The notes under the pieces are model-generated. The model was not told the origin of the DNA. It ran no database searches and was given only the letters and a program-made list of their open reading frames with translations. Source: Cokeromyces recurvatus (Eukaryota; Mucoromycota; Mucoromycetes; Mucorales; Mucoraceae). Taken from it: DNA of 64,000 bases. Positions 11,824 to 27,190 of the stretch are shown here, in pieces (position 1 is the first letter of the stretch; each line of letters starts with the position of its first letter). The stretch covers positions 620,001 to 684,000 of the forward strand of contig NW_026251390.1 in NCBI RefSeq assembly GCF_025118155.1. The letters are read 5' to 3'. A program made the translations under genes and the position numbers.

Positions 11824-13653
11824 ATGCCTGAAAACTCTGTAAATAATCAAAATGGAAAATTAGTTGTTGATGAAAGAATAAGAGATCAAGAAAATATTCC
11901 TAATAAATTTATAAACAATTATCAAAGTACTAATTCTATTCATTCTGATAATATTGAAGTTCATGTTTGTAAGAAGAAGGGAAGAACGGCTTCATATTTT
12001 AATGTACTTTTTAGTGGATTTGCTTTATTATCAGATGGTTATCAATCAGGCGTAATTAGTTTTGTTAACCTTTTTCTGACTAAAATTTATGGCACTGATG
12101 TCTTTAATGCTAGTATGAAATCTCGTTTATCTTATGCTATGTTTGTAGGTGCTATTGTAGGTCAACTAGGTAATTATAACTATACCTTTTCGGCTTTCTC
12201 CATAATTTTATAAACAAGTAAACGTAATTGATAGGCTTCGGTCTTATAATTGATCGTGTCGGACGTAAGATTGGTCTCATTGCTACTACACTTCTTGTCA
12301 TTATAGGCGCTGCTTTATCTTGTGCTTCAAATGGAACTTCTGTAAATGGGATGCTTTGGATGATGATCATTTCCAGAGGTATTCTTGGTGTTGGTGTAGG
12401 TGGTGAATATCCTTGTAGTTCTGTTTCTGCAGGTGAATCTGCAGATGAAGTTGCTCCTGGTAGACGTGGCGGTTTATTTGTTATGGTAAGTGACTGTGTA
12501 TAACCCTATTTTTTTTTTTTTGCTATTTTTTTTAAAAAAAAAAAACTAAATCTTTACTATATAGGTAACCAATTTTGTAATTGATTTTGGCTATGTTATA
12601 TCTGCTATTATTCCAGTGATTTTATTAGCCATTTTTAAAGATCATTTAGAACCTGTCTGGCGTCTCTGCCTTGGTTTTGGTGTTGTACCACCTTTGTCTG
12701 TTTTATACTGTAAGTCGTAAAAAATCACTTTCTGCTCAAATTTTTTTTGCATATTAAATCATATGTTAGTTCGACTCAAGATGGCAGATTCTGAACATTA
12801 TCGTAAAGGAGCAATGAAGAAAAAAGTGCCTTATTTTCTTATTTTCAAAAAATATTGGTTCCGTATCCTTCTTAGTTCTGGTTTATGGTTTATTTATGAT
12901 TTTATTTCCTATCCCAGCGGAGTATTTTCATCTATTATTATTAATAGTGTAGCTAATGGTGAATCTACTATTTCTGTAGTTGCTTGGAATATCCTTCTTT
13001 ATTCATTCTATCTTCCTGGTTGTCTTGCAGGTGCTTATTCAGTTGATCGTATTGGTCGTAGAAAGACTCTATCTTTTGGTTTACTTGCTCAAGGTATTGT
13101 AGGTATAATTCTTGGTGGTGTTTATGAACCCTTATCAAAGAATTGTATGCCCATGTTTATTGTAAGTAGTAGAATATAAATAAATTATTATTATTCGCAG
13201 ATTTAATTTATGCATTATCATATATTTATATAATAGATTATGTACGGTATATTCTTAGCATTAGGAGAATATGGACCGGGCCCTACAATGGGTCTAAATG
13301 CGATGGAACTATTCCCCACAGCAGTAAGAGGCACCTGTTATGGTATTGCTGCAGCTGTTGGTAAAGTAGGTGCTACGGTAGGTACATTAGCTTTCATACC
13401 AATGGAAAATGCCATGGGTGGCTATCGTGGTCCATTTTTAGTGAGTAGTGGTATTGCGGTTGCAGCTAGTTTTATTGCATGGTTTCTTCTTCCAGAGATT
13501 GGACCAGATGGATTAATCAAAGAAGATATCGATTTTCGCGAATATCTTGCTCAAAACAATTACGATGTAAATAATATTGGTATAGAAGATAGTCGACAAT
13601 TTGAAATAGTACACTATGATAACAAAAGCTCTTCAGATTCAGTTAAGTCTTAA
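11824..13653 (+). CDS. MFS permease, Git1/phosphate-transporter type
   Basis: A major facilitator superfamily transporter of 516 residues from five exons (11824-12169, 12235-12485, 12565-12709, 12770-13161, 13237-13653). About 12 hydrophobic segments are visible. The loop 2-3 signature reads GLIIDRVGRKIGL and its second-half counterpart SVDRIGRRKTL. The segment RGILGVGVGGEYPCSS and the later EYGPGPTMGLNAMELFPTAVRGT are typical of the phosphate:H+ symporter branch, especially fungal Git1-like glycerophosphoinositol/glycerophosphocholine permeases. The likely role is uptake of phosphate-containing compounds at the plasma membrane. The exact substrate is inferred from family only. The N-terminal 45 residues are hydrophilic and cytosolic. 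Phosphate-starvation control is common in this family, but I see no Pho4-like site cluster. Confidence 0.88.
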
Positions 13654-14194
13654 TTTATATTAGAATGAATCAAATAGACAAGTACGTTATATATTTATAT
13701 ATATCCCTAACACCACCCTAATCCTACACCACCTCTTTCATAACATAACTATTCTTATTCTTATTGTTACAACTTGTATTACCTATTACTTCATACACAT
13801 ATATTCTATAATGTATATTATAATAATAAAAATTCATTTATTCTTATGTAAACATAATAGTTCCAAATGTAGTGAATATCATCAAACTAGTCCAATCTAT
13901 TTGTCACTAAAAGAAATTTTATCTTTGGGTCAAATTCCATAATTATAATTTTGCTTTTGTTTCATTTTTTTTTTCTTTTCTTTTTTTCTATAACAGATGT
14001 GATAATAGTGAAAATACTTAACAACTGAGACAAACTTCTTGATAAAGATACAACAACAGAACATAATTTTATGTTGTTGTACTCATGAATAAACGATTTG
14101 AATACAGTAATAGTACTTGTCCTTCTTTCTTCACTTGATAATAAATGGTAAAACATGGTAAATAGCCTTTTGTTAAAAATATTTTTTTTTCCCG

Positions 14195-14236
<42 letters not shown>

Positions 14237-14314
14237 TAACAGGGCTTTTATTTATCTATTTATTGTACTGACTTCTTTATATATTATCATTTACTGAACC
14301 AAATTTAGATATAC
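13654..14314. other. Intergenic region between the permease and PEX5 genes
   Basis: A 661-nt non-coding stretch. It ends with a T28/A11 block at 14198-14236, about 80 nt before the PEX5 start. Confidence 0.6.
14198..14236. repeat. T28/A11 homopolymer junction in the PEX5 promoter
   Basis: Twenty-eight T residues run directly into eleven A residues, making an A/T palindrome able to fold back on itself. Similar T/A junctions occur before the permease and DBP7 genes. Confidence 0.7.
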
Positions 14315-16548
14315 ATGGCATTTTCAAAATTAACCGGTGCTGGGTCTGAGTGTGGATCTGATAATGGCTTAACCCATTTAATGAAGCAATTGAGACAAGA
14401 TCGAAGTTTACAACAAGTAATGCATCTATATATTTGGTTGCATAAAATAAATTTGGTTTCTAAATTAAATGTATACATAGGATCGTTATCATCCGCAAGG
14501 TGAAAGTTCCAAGGTAAATACTTGTATATATATATATCAACTTGATAGTTATAAAAACTAAGAATACACAATATAGTCAGTATCTACATTTCGAAGTAAA
14601 TCAAACCAAAGTCCTGTATTTGCTGCAGATAATGTAAGTTAAGCAATATATATATATATATGTATATATACATAAAGAAAACTAAATCAATACCTGTTTA
14701 ATACATACATACATACATATATATCCTTTAGTTGGCAGATGAATTTTTTCAGCATAACGAACAAAAAAATAGAAGCAACACATCAAGTCCTTTCGAAGCA
14801 CATATACCTCCCGACACTTCATCAGTTGTAAAGGAGGATTGGGTACGTGATTTTTCTAATCACAGTCAATCTTCATCTCCTGGCTATAGATTTAAAGAAT
14901 TTGAACATATTTATCAAAGACATACACCTATAAGGTCTCCTGTTCCTCAAAGCCCAACAATTTGGACTGAAGAGTTTTCTAATTTCCAACAAATTCCCTC
15001 ACCTGATGTATCAGAAGAAGAACAACTAGCTTTTGAACGTGTATTTGAAGAAATGAATGACTGTAAAGAGATAAAAAAAAAAAAAAAAAAAAAAAGAGAA
15101 TGGATTAATATATATACATATATAAATATATAATATAAATATATGTATGTATGTATGTATGTATATATGTAACTAAAATAAATATTTATTAAAGCTACAC
15201 AAATGGATAGGGATTGGGACAAAGAATTTGCAGATCATGAAACATGGGAAGCACAGCATCGTATACAACAACAACAACCGCAGCCACAAGCCTTACGTAC
15301 AACACCGGTTAGGTCATCATCAGAGTTATTGGATGCCAAGGACTGGACAAAGGAATTTAGTCAATATCATGATTTGACTGCACAAGGGAAAGCAGCTCTC
15401 ACAAAAAGTTTAGAGAATGAAGAGGAATGGATTAAAAACTATAAGCAAAGTATCGATAGTAAAGCAACAGAACTTGAACAAAAGGAATATGATCGTTTAC
15501 AGCCGGACGGTAAACCTTATGGTTATCGTGCCATTCATCCTGAATATGAGGTATACCATTATATGGCTGATAATCCTTATTTATCCTATCCTGAAGCTAT
15601 CAATGCCGTTCATACAACCTTGGCGGATACGATTATGGCATTAGAAGCAAAGGCACAATTAGCACCAGAAGATGCAAAGACATGGGAACAACTTGGATTG
15701 AAGCAACAAGAGAATGAACGTGATGCTGCTGCCATTACAGCACTAGAAAAGGCGGTTGCAATTGATCCAAATTGTATTGATGCATGGCTCGCCTTAGCTG
15801 TTAGCTATACCAACGAGCATTGTCGTATGGATGCTTATAATTGTTTAGAACAATGGATTGCTAATAGTTCAAACTATAAACATATTTTAAAGGACGGTAA
15901 ATTAGGTTATCATTATACAGATGAAATGAAACGACATGATTATATTACACAGTTATTTTTGGAGGCAGCTCGTACAGCACCAGGAGAAGAAATGGATGCA
16001 GATGTTCAAGTTGGATTAGGTGTTCTATTTAATATGTCAGAAGAATACGATAAAGCAGTTGATTGCTTTAAAGCAGCTCTCATTAGTCGACCTTATGATT
16101 ATCAGTTATGGAATAAAGTAGGTGCTACTTTGGCTAATTCACGAGATAGTATGGGTGCTATTGAAATGTACTTTAATGCCCTTCAAATCAATCCTTCCTT
16201 TGTTCGAGCGAGATATAATCTAGCCATCAGTTGTATGAATTTAGGGCAACATAGAGAAGCTGCTGAACATCTTTTAACTGCACTTGATCTACAACGTGCA
16301 GCTGCAATGTCTGCTGGACAAGCAGCAAGAGCTGCTGAAAAGAGTATTCTAGTGGATGTGCCTAATGGTACAAGTGATGGTATTTGGGATAGTTTACGTT
16401 TATTAATGTACATGTAAGTCTATTCTTTATTTATCTATTTTAAAGCAAATAACATTATGTTTTTTTTTCTAGGATGAGTCGTGAGGATCTTGCTGCTGAA
16501 TGTGATCATCGTAATTTAGATGCTTTCCGTGGACAGTTTGATTTTTAA
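14315..16548 (+). CDS. PEX5: Peroxisomal targeting signal 1 receptor PEX5
   Basis: The cycling receptor that binds C-terminal SKL-type signals in the cytosol and docks at the peroxisome membrane. Six exons join in frame (14315-14416, 14481-14513, 14577-14633, 14732-15062, 15195-16413, 16473-16548), giving 605 residues. The N terminus holds the conserved redox-sensitive, ubiquitinated Cys at residue 13 (in SECGSDNG). The disordered half carries several WxxxF/Y docking motifs for Pex13/Pex14: WVRDF, WTEEF, WDKEF and WTKEF. The C-terminal half is a run of TPR repeats, including WEQLGLKQQENERDAAAITA, AWLALAVSYTNE, LGVLFNMSEEYDKAVDCF and LWNKVGATLANS. The C terminus DAFRGQFDF fits the family. The last intron separates a 76-nt exon. 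The length matches fungal Pex5. Confidence 0.95.
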
Positions 16549-16588
16549 TTTTTTGTATTGTTATTATTTCTCTGTATAATATTTGTTT

Positions 16589-16589
<1 letters not shown>

Positions 16590-16649
<60 letters not shown>
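16590..16649. repeat. 60-nt poly(T) tract
   Basis: Sixty consecutive T residues lie 42 nt after the PEX5 stop and 116 nt before the next start, the longest homopolymer in the window. It may serve as promoter spacer for the following gene. Length in the assembly may be unreliable. Confidence 0.75.
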
Positions 16650-16650
<1 letters not shown>

Positions 16651-16765
16651 TAACATATAATACATGCACTTTACCTATAAAGAAAAATATATACGCAGTT
16701 TTAATTTTGTATAAAAATGCAGGAATGCCTATTTATTTTCATGTTTTTTATGTTTAATCAATGCA

Positions 16766-18254
16766 ATGCCAAAACGAATTGTAACTATTAATTATTAAAA
16801 GAGTTTATTCAAATAGTAATTGATGTGTTCATTTCAAATACTTTTTTTTTTTAAATTTAAAGAAACATACTAATAAAAAGGCCAAGTTAATACACCCATT
16901 TGAACCTCAAAAAGCTTTGTCCTCAAACTTTCATAAGGTAAATGATCAAAATAAAAGTAAATAAAACTTTTTAAATGAAGTATACATCTATTTGCATAGA
17001 ATGAGAATAAAGATGATTTAGAATTTGAATTTGAGCTTGTAGATTCTACTAAAAAGCCATTAAGTATCGAACAGGAAGAAAAACTTTTACAAGAAGATCC
17101 TATTTCATCATTTAGTCAGCAATCAGAAAATAATAGTATAATTGATCCATGGGAAAAGCCTTTTAAACAGGATAACGAATCTCCTCAACAAGCATCATCG
17201 TTTGAACTATCACAAAACTGTGTTGATAGTCAACAAGAACCCTCTTGGTCACAAGTACGTTCAGAATTTAATGATTCACAACTATCTGCTTCTCTTTTAT
17301 TTGATTTAGATGGACACATTGATGAAGAAAAAGCCGAAAGTATCATTTCAGAGTTTACAAGTGATAATGATACTATTATGAGCTTTACTGAAGAGAATGT
17401 AAAACCAAAAGAGACGGTTATAACATCAGATATAGATGAAGAAGCAGTAGACGAGCTAGAAGAAGAATATGAGTTTGTCATTCCTACTTCAAAGGACATA
17501 TCATCTTATTCCCACTTGGCTTCTTCTTCTTCTCTTGAATTTGAATTTGAATCTCCTCGTAACGAGCCCTCTTCTTCTCAAGTTATCTCTTCCCTTGAAT
17601 TTGAGTTAGAGCCTCATATTGAAGGAACCATTCGAAATTCTACACGATTCAAGAAAGGCGGTTTAGCTGATACTGCCATGACGCATATTATAAAAGAAAA
17701 GAAATCATTTTGTGAATGGGAAGAAAAAGTAAATAGTCAAAGTAAGTAAGGCTTTCTATAAATAAATACATATGTATTCAAAAAAAAATAATGCATTGTT
17801 ATAATATATTTACCAAATAGTGGCAGAATATGGATCTATTGTAAAGGTATGTCAATTACACCCAGAATCATGTTTATATCGTATGATAGAAAGATGGACT
17901 GAGGGAGGGCTTATATTTGCATGGTGTATACCTTTAAAAGAAGAAGAAATTCAATATCTTTTACCAGAAGATGGGTCTAGTTTAAGTAATACACAAAATG
18001 ATTCTATTAAAGATTTTGCATCCCAAACGACACTGTCATTACCCACTTATTTATCACAGTCTGAAAATGAAAAGGAGTTATTTGCCTTTTCTTTTGCATA
18101 TGTAACTGGATATGTATCAGTGAAGAAGTTTATAGAAAAGGAACAAGTAGTAGGTATTTGGCCAAGATGGACAAAGATTGATATCGAAACAGAAAAGTAT
18201 GGATTATGTCAGGCTAATCTTGCTATACGATTTAAAGCAAATTCTATTTACTAA
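16766..18254 (+). CDS. Unrecognised acidic Ser/Glu-rich protein (421 aa)
   Basis: I do not recognise this protein. Four exons join in frame (16766-16780, 16863-16937, 17000-17741, 17821-18254). The first exon encodes only five residues, MPKRI, and the next starts KHTNKKAK, so the N terminus is basic and could be a nuclear signal. The middle is disordered and acidic, with a recurring LEFEFE/LEFELE motif (three copies), a DPWEKPF segment and WSQVRSEF. The C-terminal 145 residues look folded: LHPESCLYRMIERWTEGG, FAFSFAYVTGYVSVKKF, then VVGIWPRWTKIDIETEKYG. It lies 217 nt downstream of PEX5 on the same strand and converges on the cytochrome b5 reductase gene. Intron phases and strong coding bias support a real gene. 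Function is unknown. Confidence 0.75.
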
Positions 18255-18313
18255 ACAAAAACAAAAAAAGTACAAGTACATTTTATTTTATTGTTTTTAC
18301 ATGTACAAAGTGG

Positions 18314-18405
18314 AAGAAAGAGAGAGAGTAAGTGAGAGAGAGTAAGTGAGTGAGAGAGTGAGTGAGTAAGTGAGTAAGTGAGAGAGTGAGTGAGAGAGTG
18401 AGTGA
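18314..18405. repeat. GAGA/GTGA/GTAA tetranucleotide microsatellite
   Basis: About 90 nt of imperfect GAGA, GTGA and GTAA units between the convergent ends of the unrecognised gene and the cytochrome b5 reductase gene. It probably lies in or between the two 3' UTRs. Confidence 0.75.
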
Positions 18406-18472
18406 GATGAAGATTATGATGTATATATGTGTTGCTGCTATAATGAGAAAAAAAAAGGATATATTACATGGA

Positions 18473-19646
<1,174 letters not shown>

Positions 19647-22047
19647 AAATAAAAAGAAGAAGTAAATCAAAGGAAAATAGAGAAAGAGAGAGAGAGAGAA
19701 AAGAAATTAAGGAAATACAATATATGCTTGTGTTAATTATTATTTCAGAAAAAAGAAATGAAAAAAAAAATCATGTGTTTCTAATAATTGAATATGTTTC
19801 GTCGGTATTTTTTTTTTTTTTTTAATTTTTTTAATCAACTTAAAAATGGCAGGTTAAACAAAGGGGTACAATTATGGTACGATTTATGTAAATTTGCAAC
19901 AAATTTTTTGATGTACAAAAAGTAATAATAATGCAGAAATAAATTCCTTTCTTTGTTAAACATATACTCTTCCAGCAGACAATCTATTATATGTTGTACG
20001 CATAAAACAAACCAGATTTACTTTATCTGCAAAAAAAAAAAAAAATAATAGGATTGCTAATGATAAAAAGTAGTAAAACAAACAAGATATGAGTGTGCTT
20101 ATAAAAAATAATTTTTGATGTCTTCTTATCGTACTATAGTAGCTAATAAAGGATATTCATCAGATACACAGTAAATGATTATGAAAGTTTGTCTATCTGT
20201 GGCGCTGGATTTCTAACTTGTTCAAAGCATTTTTGCTTACTACAAAGACTTGTTTCAGAAGACGAAAATTAAATATTAACAACTAGCCCACCTATACAAA
20301 TTTAAATTAAATTAAAATGAATATAGTGTTTCTCTTTAAACACAGTAGCTTATCGTTCCTAAGGATAACAGTCAAGTAACTTTGTAAGCTTAGCTTAAAG
20401 CATTAAAATAGTAATAATTTTTGAATATGTTTGCTGTATACCATCAACGGTTGATGTTCTAATTTATTTGTTTCGCAAGTAATAGTAGACGTAGAAGAAG
20501 AAGAATGTGTCTAGAATCAATGATAGGAGAATGAAAATACCAAAGTTGTCTTACATAGTTTAATAGAGATATTGATACTTAACCAGAAGAGGTACTCTTT
20601 ATTTCCATAATCGTCCTCTGCTCTCTTTAAGACAGTTACACACCAAGACAAAACATAGTGAATTCTTGCTATTATGAATCGATACATCTTGAATAAAGAC
20701 ATGCAATTTTTTTTTTTTTGAAACTAATATTAACTATATCACGTTTGTGCTGATCATGAAAACAATTAGACTTATCAAACTAAAAAAAAAAAAAAAAAAA
20801 AAAGGACAAAACCCTTTCTGATAAATAGAATAGGATATAAGCATAAAACTATTTGATTATTTTAATTGCTATAACTATGGAATCATTAGTAATAAATTGA
20901 TATATCCAGAAAAGCGTAACAGCTTGGAGCTAGTATAGAAGACAAAATATAAGTATGTATTGAATAATCAGGAATACTTTTATGTATAAAGAAGTTTAAC
21001 TACATCAATGTAAGGGTGGCTTATATAACTCTATTGTGTGTGTCGTATTTATTAGTTATTTTTGTATTGATTGACCATATAAAGATTTATGTTCACAAAT
21101 CCTGCTCTTGTTTATGATAGCTGTAAAACAAAGTAGAGTAGAATCATGATAATAAAGAGTGTTTAGGATAGTTCAAGATGGCCAACTATCACCCTTTTTA
21201 AGGCAATAATAAATAGGGAGTTTTTATTATTATCAACATGTAGAATAACCAGCTTTATAAAGCTTTTCAACTCTTTGAAGGACTTTATCCCATAAGAATC
21301 GTATGTTCTTGTTATTGATTGGTCTAAAATAAAAATGAAAATTTCTTCCATCTACTTTACGGAAATTAAATTAAAATAAAGTCACGTAAAAAAAATTTTT
21401 TTTTCATATATAAAAAGGAAAATTTTTTTTCTACGACTAGTTTTCCTTTTTTTTTTTTTCTTTTTTGTGGCAACAGAGAAGATCCGCACTTGACGTTAAT
21501 TAGCTCTACATACTGGAATGTTTTATCATTCGATACTATTTTATACGTTAGGGAAGGTCTCCAGACTATAGTGGCTTTTTATTTTATCTCTCTCTCTGAG
21601 AAGAATAAAGAGCTGTGCCTGTAATGGGTACAAAATTACGTTGCTCTTAGTAACGTGCTGCCTTTATCTTTTGGTCATAACAAAGATTGAGTTCAAAAGC
21701 TATAAAGGTATTGCTATTTTACTGGTCATAGTTATAGTTATTGCGGATACTATTTCTTTTTTTTTTTCTTTTTTTTTTTTTTTAAAGAAAAGAAAAGGAA
21801 AGAATAGTTAACAGAATGGAGACTACTCTCTCAAGTTGCTATCTACATTTTTTTTCCCTTTTATTATAATAAAAATGAAAATGAAAAATCTAATCCTTTT
21901 TACATGAAAAAGGAATAAACGATAGAATATGGGTGTGTGTGTGTGTATACTTTTTTTTTCAATAAAATATATAACAAATTACACTGAAAAGAAGAAAAGG
22001 GAGGGGAATATTGCATATATATTTTTACATGTTAAAATATGTTCTTT
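19647..22047. other. Long intergenic region
   Basis: About 2.4 kb between the starts of the cytochrome b5 reductase (left, -) and the 3' end of the MYST gene (right, -). Several A/T homopolymers occur (about 19809-19824, 20030-20044, 20780-20803). Short open frames at 20517-20702 and 21163-21351 (-) show no family signature. The mixed composition around 20150-20700 and 21480-21720 is less repetitive than its surroundings, but I recognise nothing there. Confidence 0.5.
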
Positions 22048-24349
<2,302 letters not shown>

Positions 24350-24379
24350 TGTTGTTTTGAGATAGATTATTCAATCAAT

Positions 24380-24414
<35 letters not shown>

Positions 24415-24924
24415 CATATACATATCAACCTCTTTTTCTCTTTCAACAACCCCCTCTTTCATTTTTGGAAAAAAAATTGTCACACTGACAAGTAATTTTT
24501 TTTTTTTTTTTGAATTTTGTCGCGTGTAACATTGACTAGATAATGTAGATTATTATCTTGAGAAAAAAATGGTATAATAGAGACAAACCCTTATTTCATT
24601 ATATTTTAAAATATATCTTCGAATAGATATATAATATTTATAAATAGAATGATAAAAATGTTCCTCTTTTTATTGCTATGGTGATGAATTGTATTAGTGT
24701 TGAATATTTATATTTAAGTCTATCATCAGTTGTTGTTGTTGTTGCTTACTTGTTTTAAATCTATTGTCGTTATGAAAAGTTATGTCAAGTCGTCATTGAC
24801 TTGTCATATACATAAATACATACACACACACACATATATATATATAAATACATATAAATATATGTATATATATATTTTTTTTTAAAAAAAAAGAAAAAAA
24901 AAACTATCCTCTTTTCCCTTTTGA
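24350..24924. promoter_or_regulatory. Divergent promoter region between MYST and MATE genes
   Basis: A 575-nt gap between two start codons on opposite strands. A 32-nt A tract (24381-24412) lies 32 nt from the acetyltransferase start, and a T9/A9 junction near 24879-24897 lies just before the transporter start. CA and TA repeats fill 24822-24880. Shared regulation is possible but not shown. Confidence 0.5.
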
Positions 24925-27001
24925 ATGTATACGTTTCGTTTAACAACGTTGATAAATTTTCCTATAATATTTAGGAAAAAAATTAGATATAAAATTAAAG
25001 ATGAGGAATACGCTACTTTATTAAGTCATGAAGAAGACTGTATTAAATTCAAAAATCATGGTACTATTCCATCTTCTTCATTTGTGAACAAAAAGACTTT
25101 CTATTATCCAAATTCAATACAACCTGACTTAACTAGTAATGTCACTAAAAGCATAAAGAAGAAGATGTGGCTTCTTTCGCTATATAATGATAAAGATGTG
25201 AAGAATGAATTACATGCTATATTCAAGTTTGGTATACCTCTTATGATTACTTTTTTATTAGGCGTAGGTAATAAGGTGATTGACGTCTGGTTTGTCGGTA
25301 ATTTAAGTTCTGAAATGTTAGCTGTTGTTAGTCTAGGCAATTTATTTACTGCAGTTGTTGGATTATCTGTAGGGAATGGTATTTTAACAGGTACATTGTA
25401 GGATAATACACTTTATATATATTTGTATACATCAAGTCACTTATAGAAAAAATATAATATATAGCAATCGATACTTTAGTAGCTCAAGCATTTACAGGTG
25501 CTAGTAATCCATATACGATTGGCATTATACTTCAGAGAAGTTTATTAATCATGTATATTTTTGGTGTATTTATATCTATTCTATGGTAAAGACTATAAAT
25601 ACCATTTTTAATCTACAGAGATAGGTAGCTCAATAATATGTTTTACAATATGAATAGGATATTCTCTGACACTATCCTTTTATCTATGGGTCAATCACCC
25701 GAATTATCTAAAATGGCACATGAGTATATCCTCTATGTTATACCCGATATATTCCTTAGTTTTACCATTACTAGTTTAAGAAAATTTTTACAAGGACTAG
25801 GTAAAAAAAAAAAAAAATAAAACAAAACAAAAGAGAGTACTCTATCTATACATATACATTATGTACTTATTTATCTTAATGATAGGTGAAATGAAAGTAA
25901 CAATGTACCTAATCCTATTTGTATTTCCTATAAATATCGTATCAAATTATTTCTTCTTGATTTACTTGAATCTTGGTTATATTGGTGCTGCCTATCATAT
26001 TGTATTTATTGCAGTCATTTTGCTTTCTGTATATCTTTTCATTATATTTACCTGCACTGATGTTAAGAGATATTGGCCTGGTCTCACAAATCAAGCATTT
26101 TGTCATTGGGGAGAGTTTCTCAAATTAGGTAGGTATACAAAATAGTTCACTTTCATGATTTAATATTTATCTAATAGTCCCAAATAAATACATATATATA
26201 ATATATAATAGGTATTCCAGGTATGCTAAGTGTTTCTACTGACTGGGCATTTGAAGTATGTGCTATCATTGCTGGTGTACTTGGAGCAACAAGTCTTGCC
26301 GCACAATCAGTAGTACTTATTAGTATTAACTGGTTATTAATGATTCCAAAGTAAAATGATATTAAAAAAAAAAAGTCATTCATACATTATACATGTATAA
26401 ACTAACTTTATTGATGATAACCATAAAAGCGCGCTAAAAACGGCCTTAGTTGTACGACTTGGACATCATTTGGGTGCAAATGAACCAAAAAAGACGAAAC
26501 TATGTGTCATTTTAACCACTGTATTAGGTTTTATGTTTGTCACAGTTAATTCAATGTTATTATACATTTATCGATCAAATATTGCATATTATTTTACTAC
26601 AGATGAACAAGTGATTATTGCTATAAAAGACTTGATGCACATAGGCAGCCTTGCCCACTTTGCATTGGTAGGTTACCACATGTATATATGCATACATATA
26701 ATATTAATATATTTAATTATGTAAATAGGGAGTTGGTATTATTTTGTCAGGTACATTAAATGCCTTTGGTAAACAGTCTATTGTTGCTTTAATTAATATC
26801 ATATCTTACTATATCATTGGATTCCCTGTTGGACTCTTATTAACATCTCGTTATGAATGGGGCTTAAATGGTATCTGGACAGGCGTTGTCCTTTCAGGTT
26901 TAATAAAATCATTATGCGAAGCCTTTTATCTTTTATTTATCATCAATTGGGAACAGGAATGTATTCTTGCAGTTAAAAGAATTCATAAACAGGAAGTTTG
27001 A
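24925..27001 (+). CDS. MATE-family efflux transporter
   Basis: A multidrug and toxic compound extrusion family antiporter with about twelve hydrophobic segments. Roughly nine exons are joined across short introns, from ATG 24925 to TGA ending at 27001. The first 100 residues are hydrophilic. Family features include FGIPLMITFLLGVGNKVIDV (first helix), AVGLSVGNGILT then DTLVAQAFTGASNP, a helix-7 entry GIPGMLSVSTDWAFEV, and ALKTALVVRLGHHLGANEP in the second half, which mirrors the first-half GNG/QAFTG region. It probably exports organic cations or metabolites using a proton gradient at the plasma or vacuolar membrane. The substrate cannot be inferred. It diverges from the MYST acetyltransferase gene and is 190 nt upstream of the SR-protein gene. 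Confidence 0.88.
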
Positions 27002-27190
27002 TGTTTGTATCATGGAACGTTCTTCATCAAAGCCATGAAGAATAATAATAAACTCTCCAATGGCATTGTTTAAAATAAATTTTGTCGTATGTGACTCTTT
27101 TTTCTCGTCATCATAATTTTTTTATAACTTTTCCTACACGTATTTTCTTTCTACTCTATCGTTAAAAAAAAAAGGAAAAAAAAAATTAAC

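Noticed and set aside
20517..20702. 61-codon minus-strand frame in the large intergenic region
   Set aside because: It has no motif, no splice partner and no promoter-like tract, and it is about the size expected by chance.
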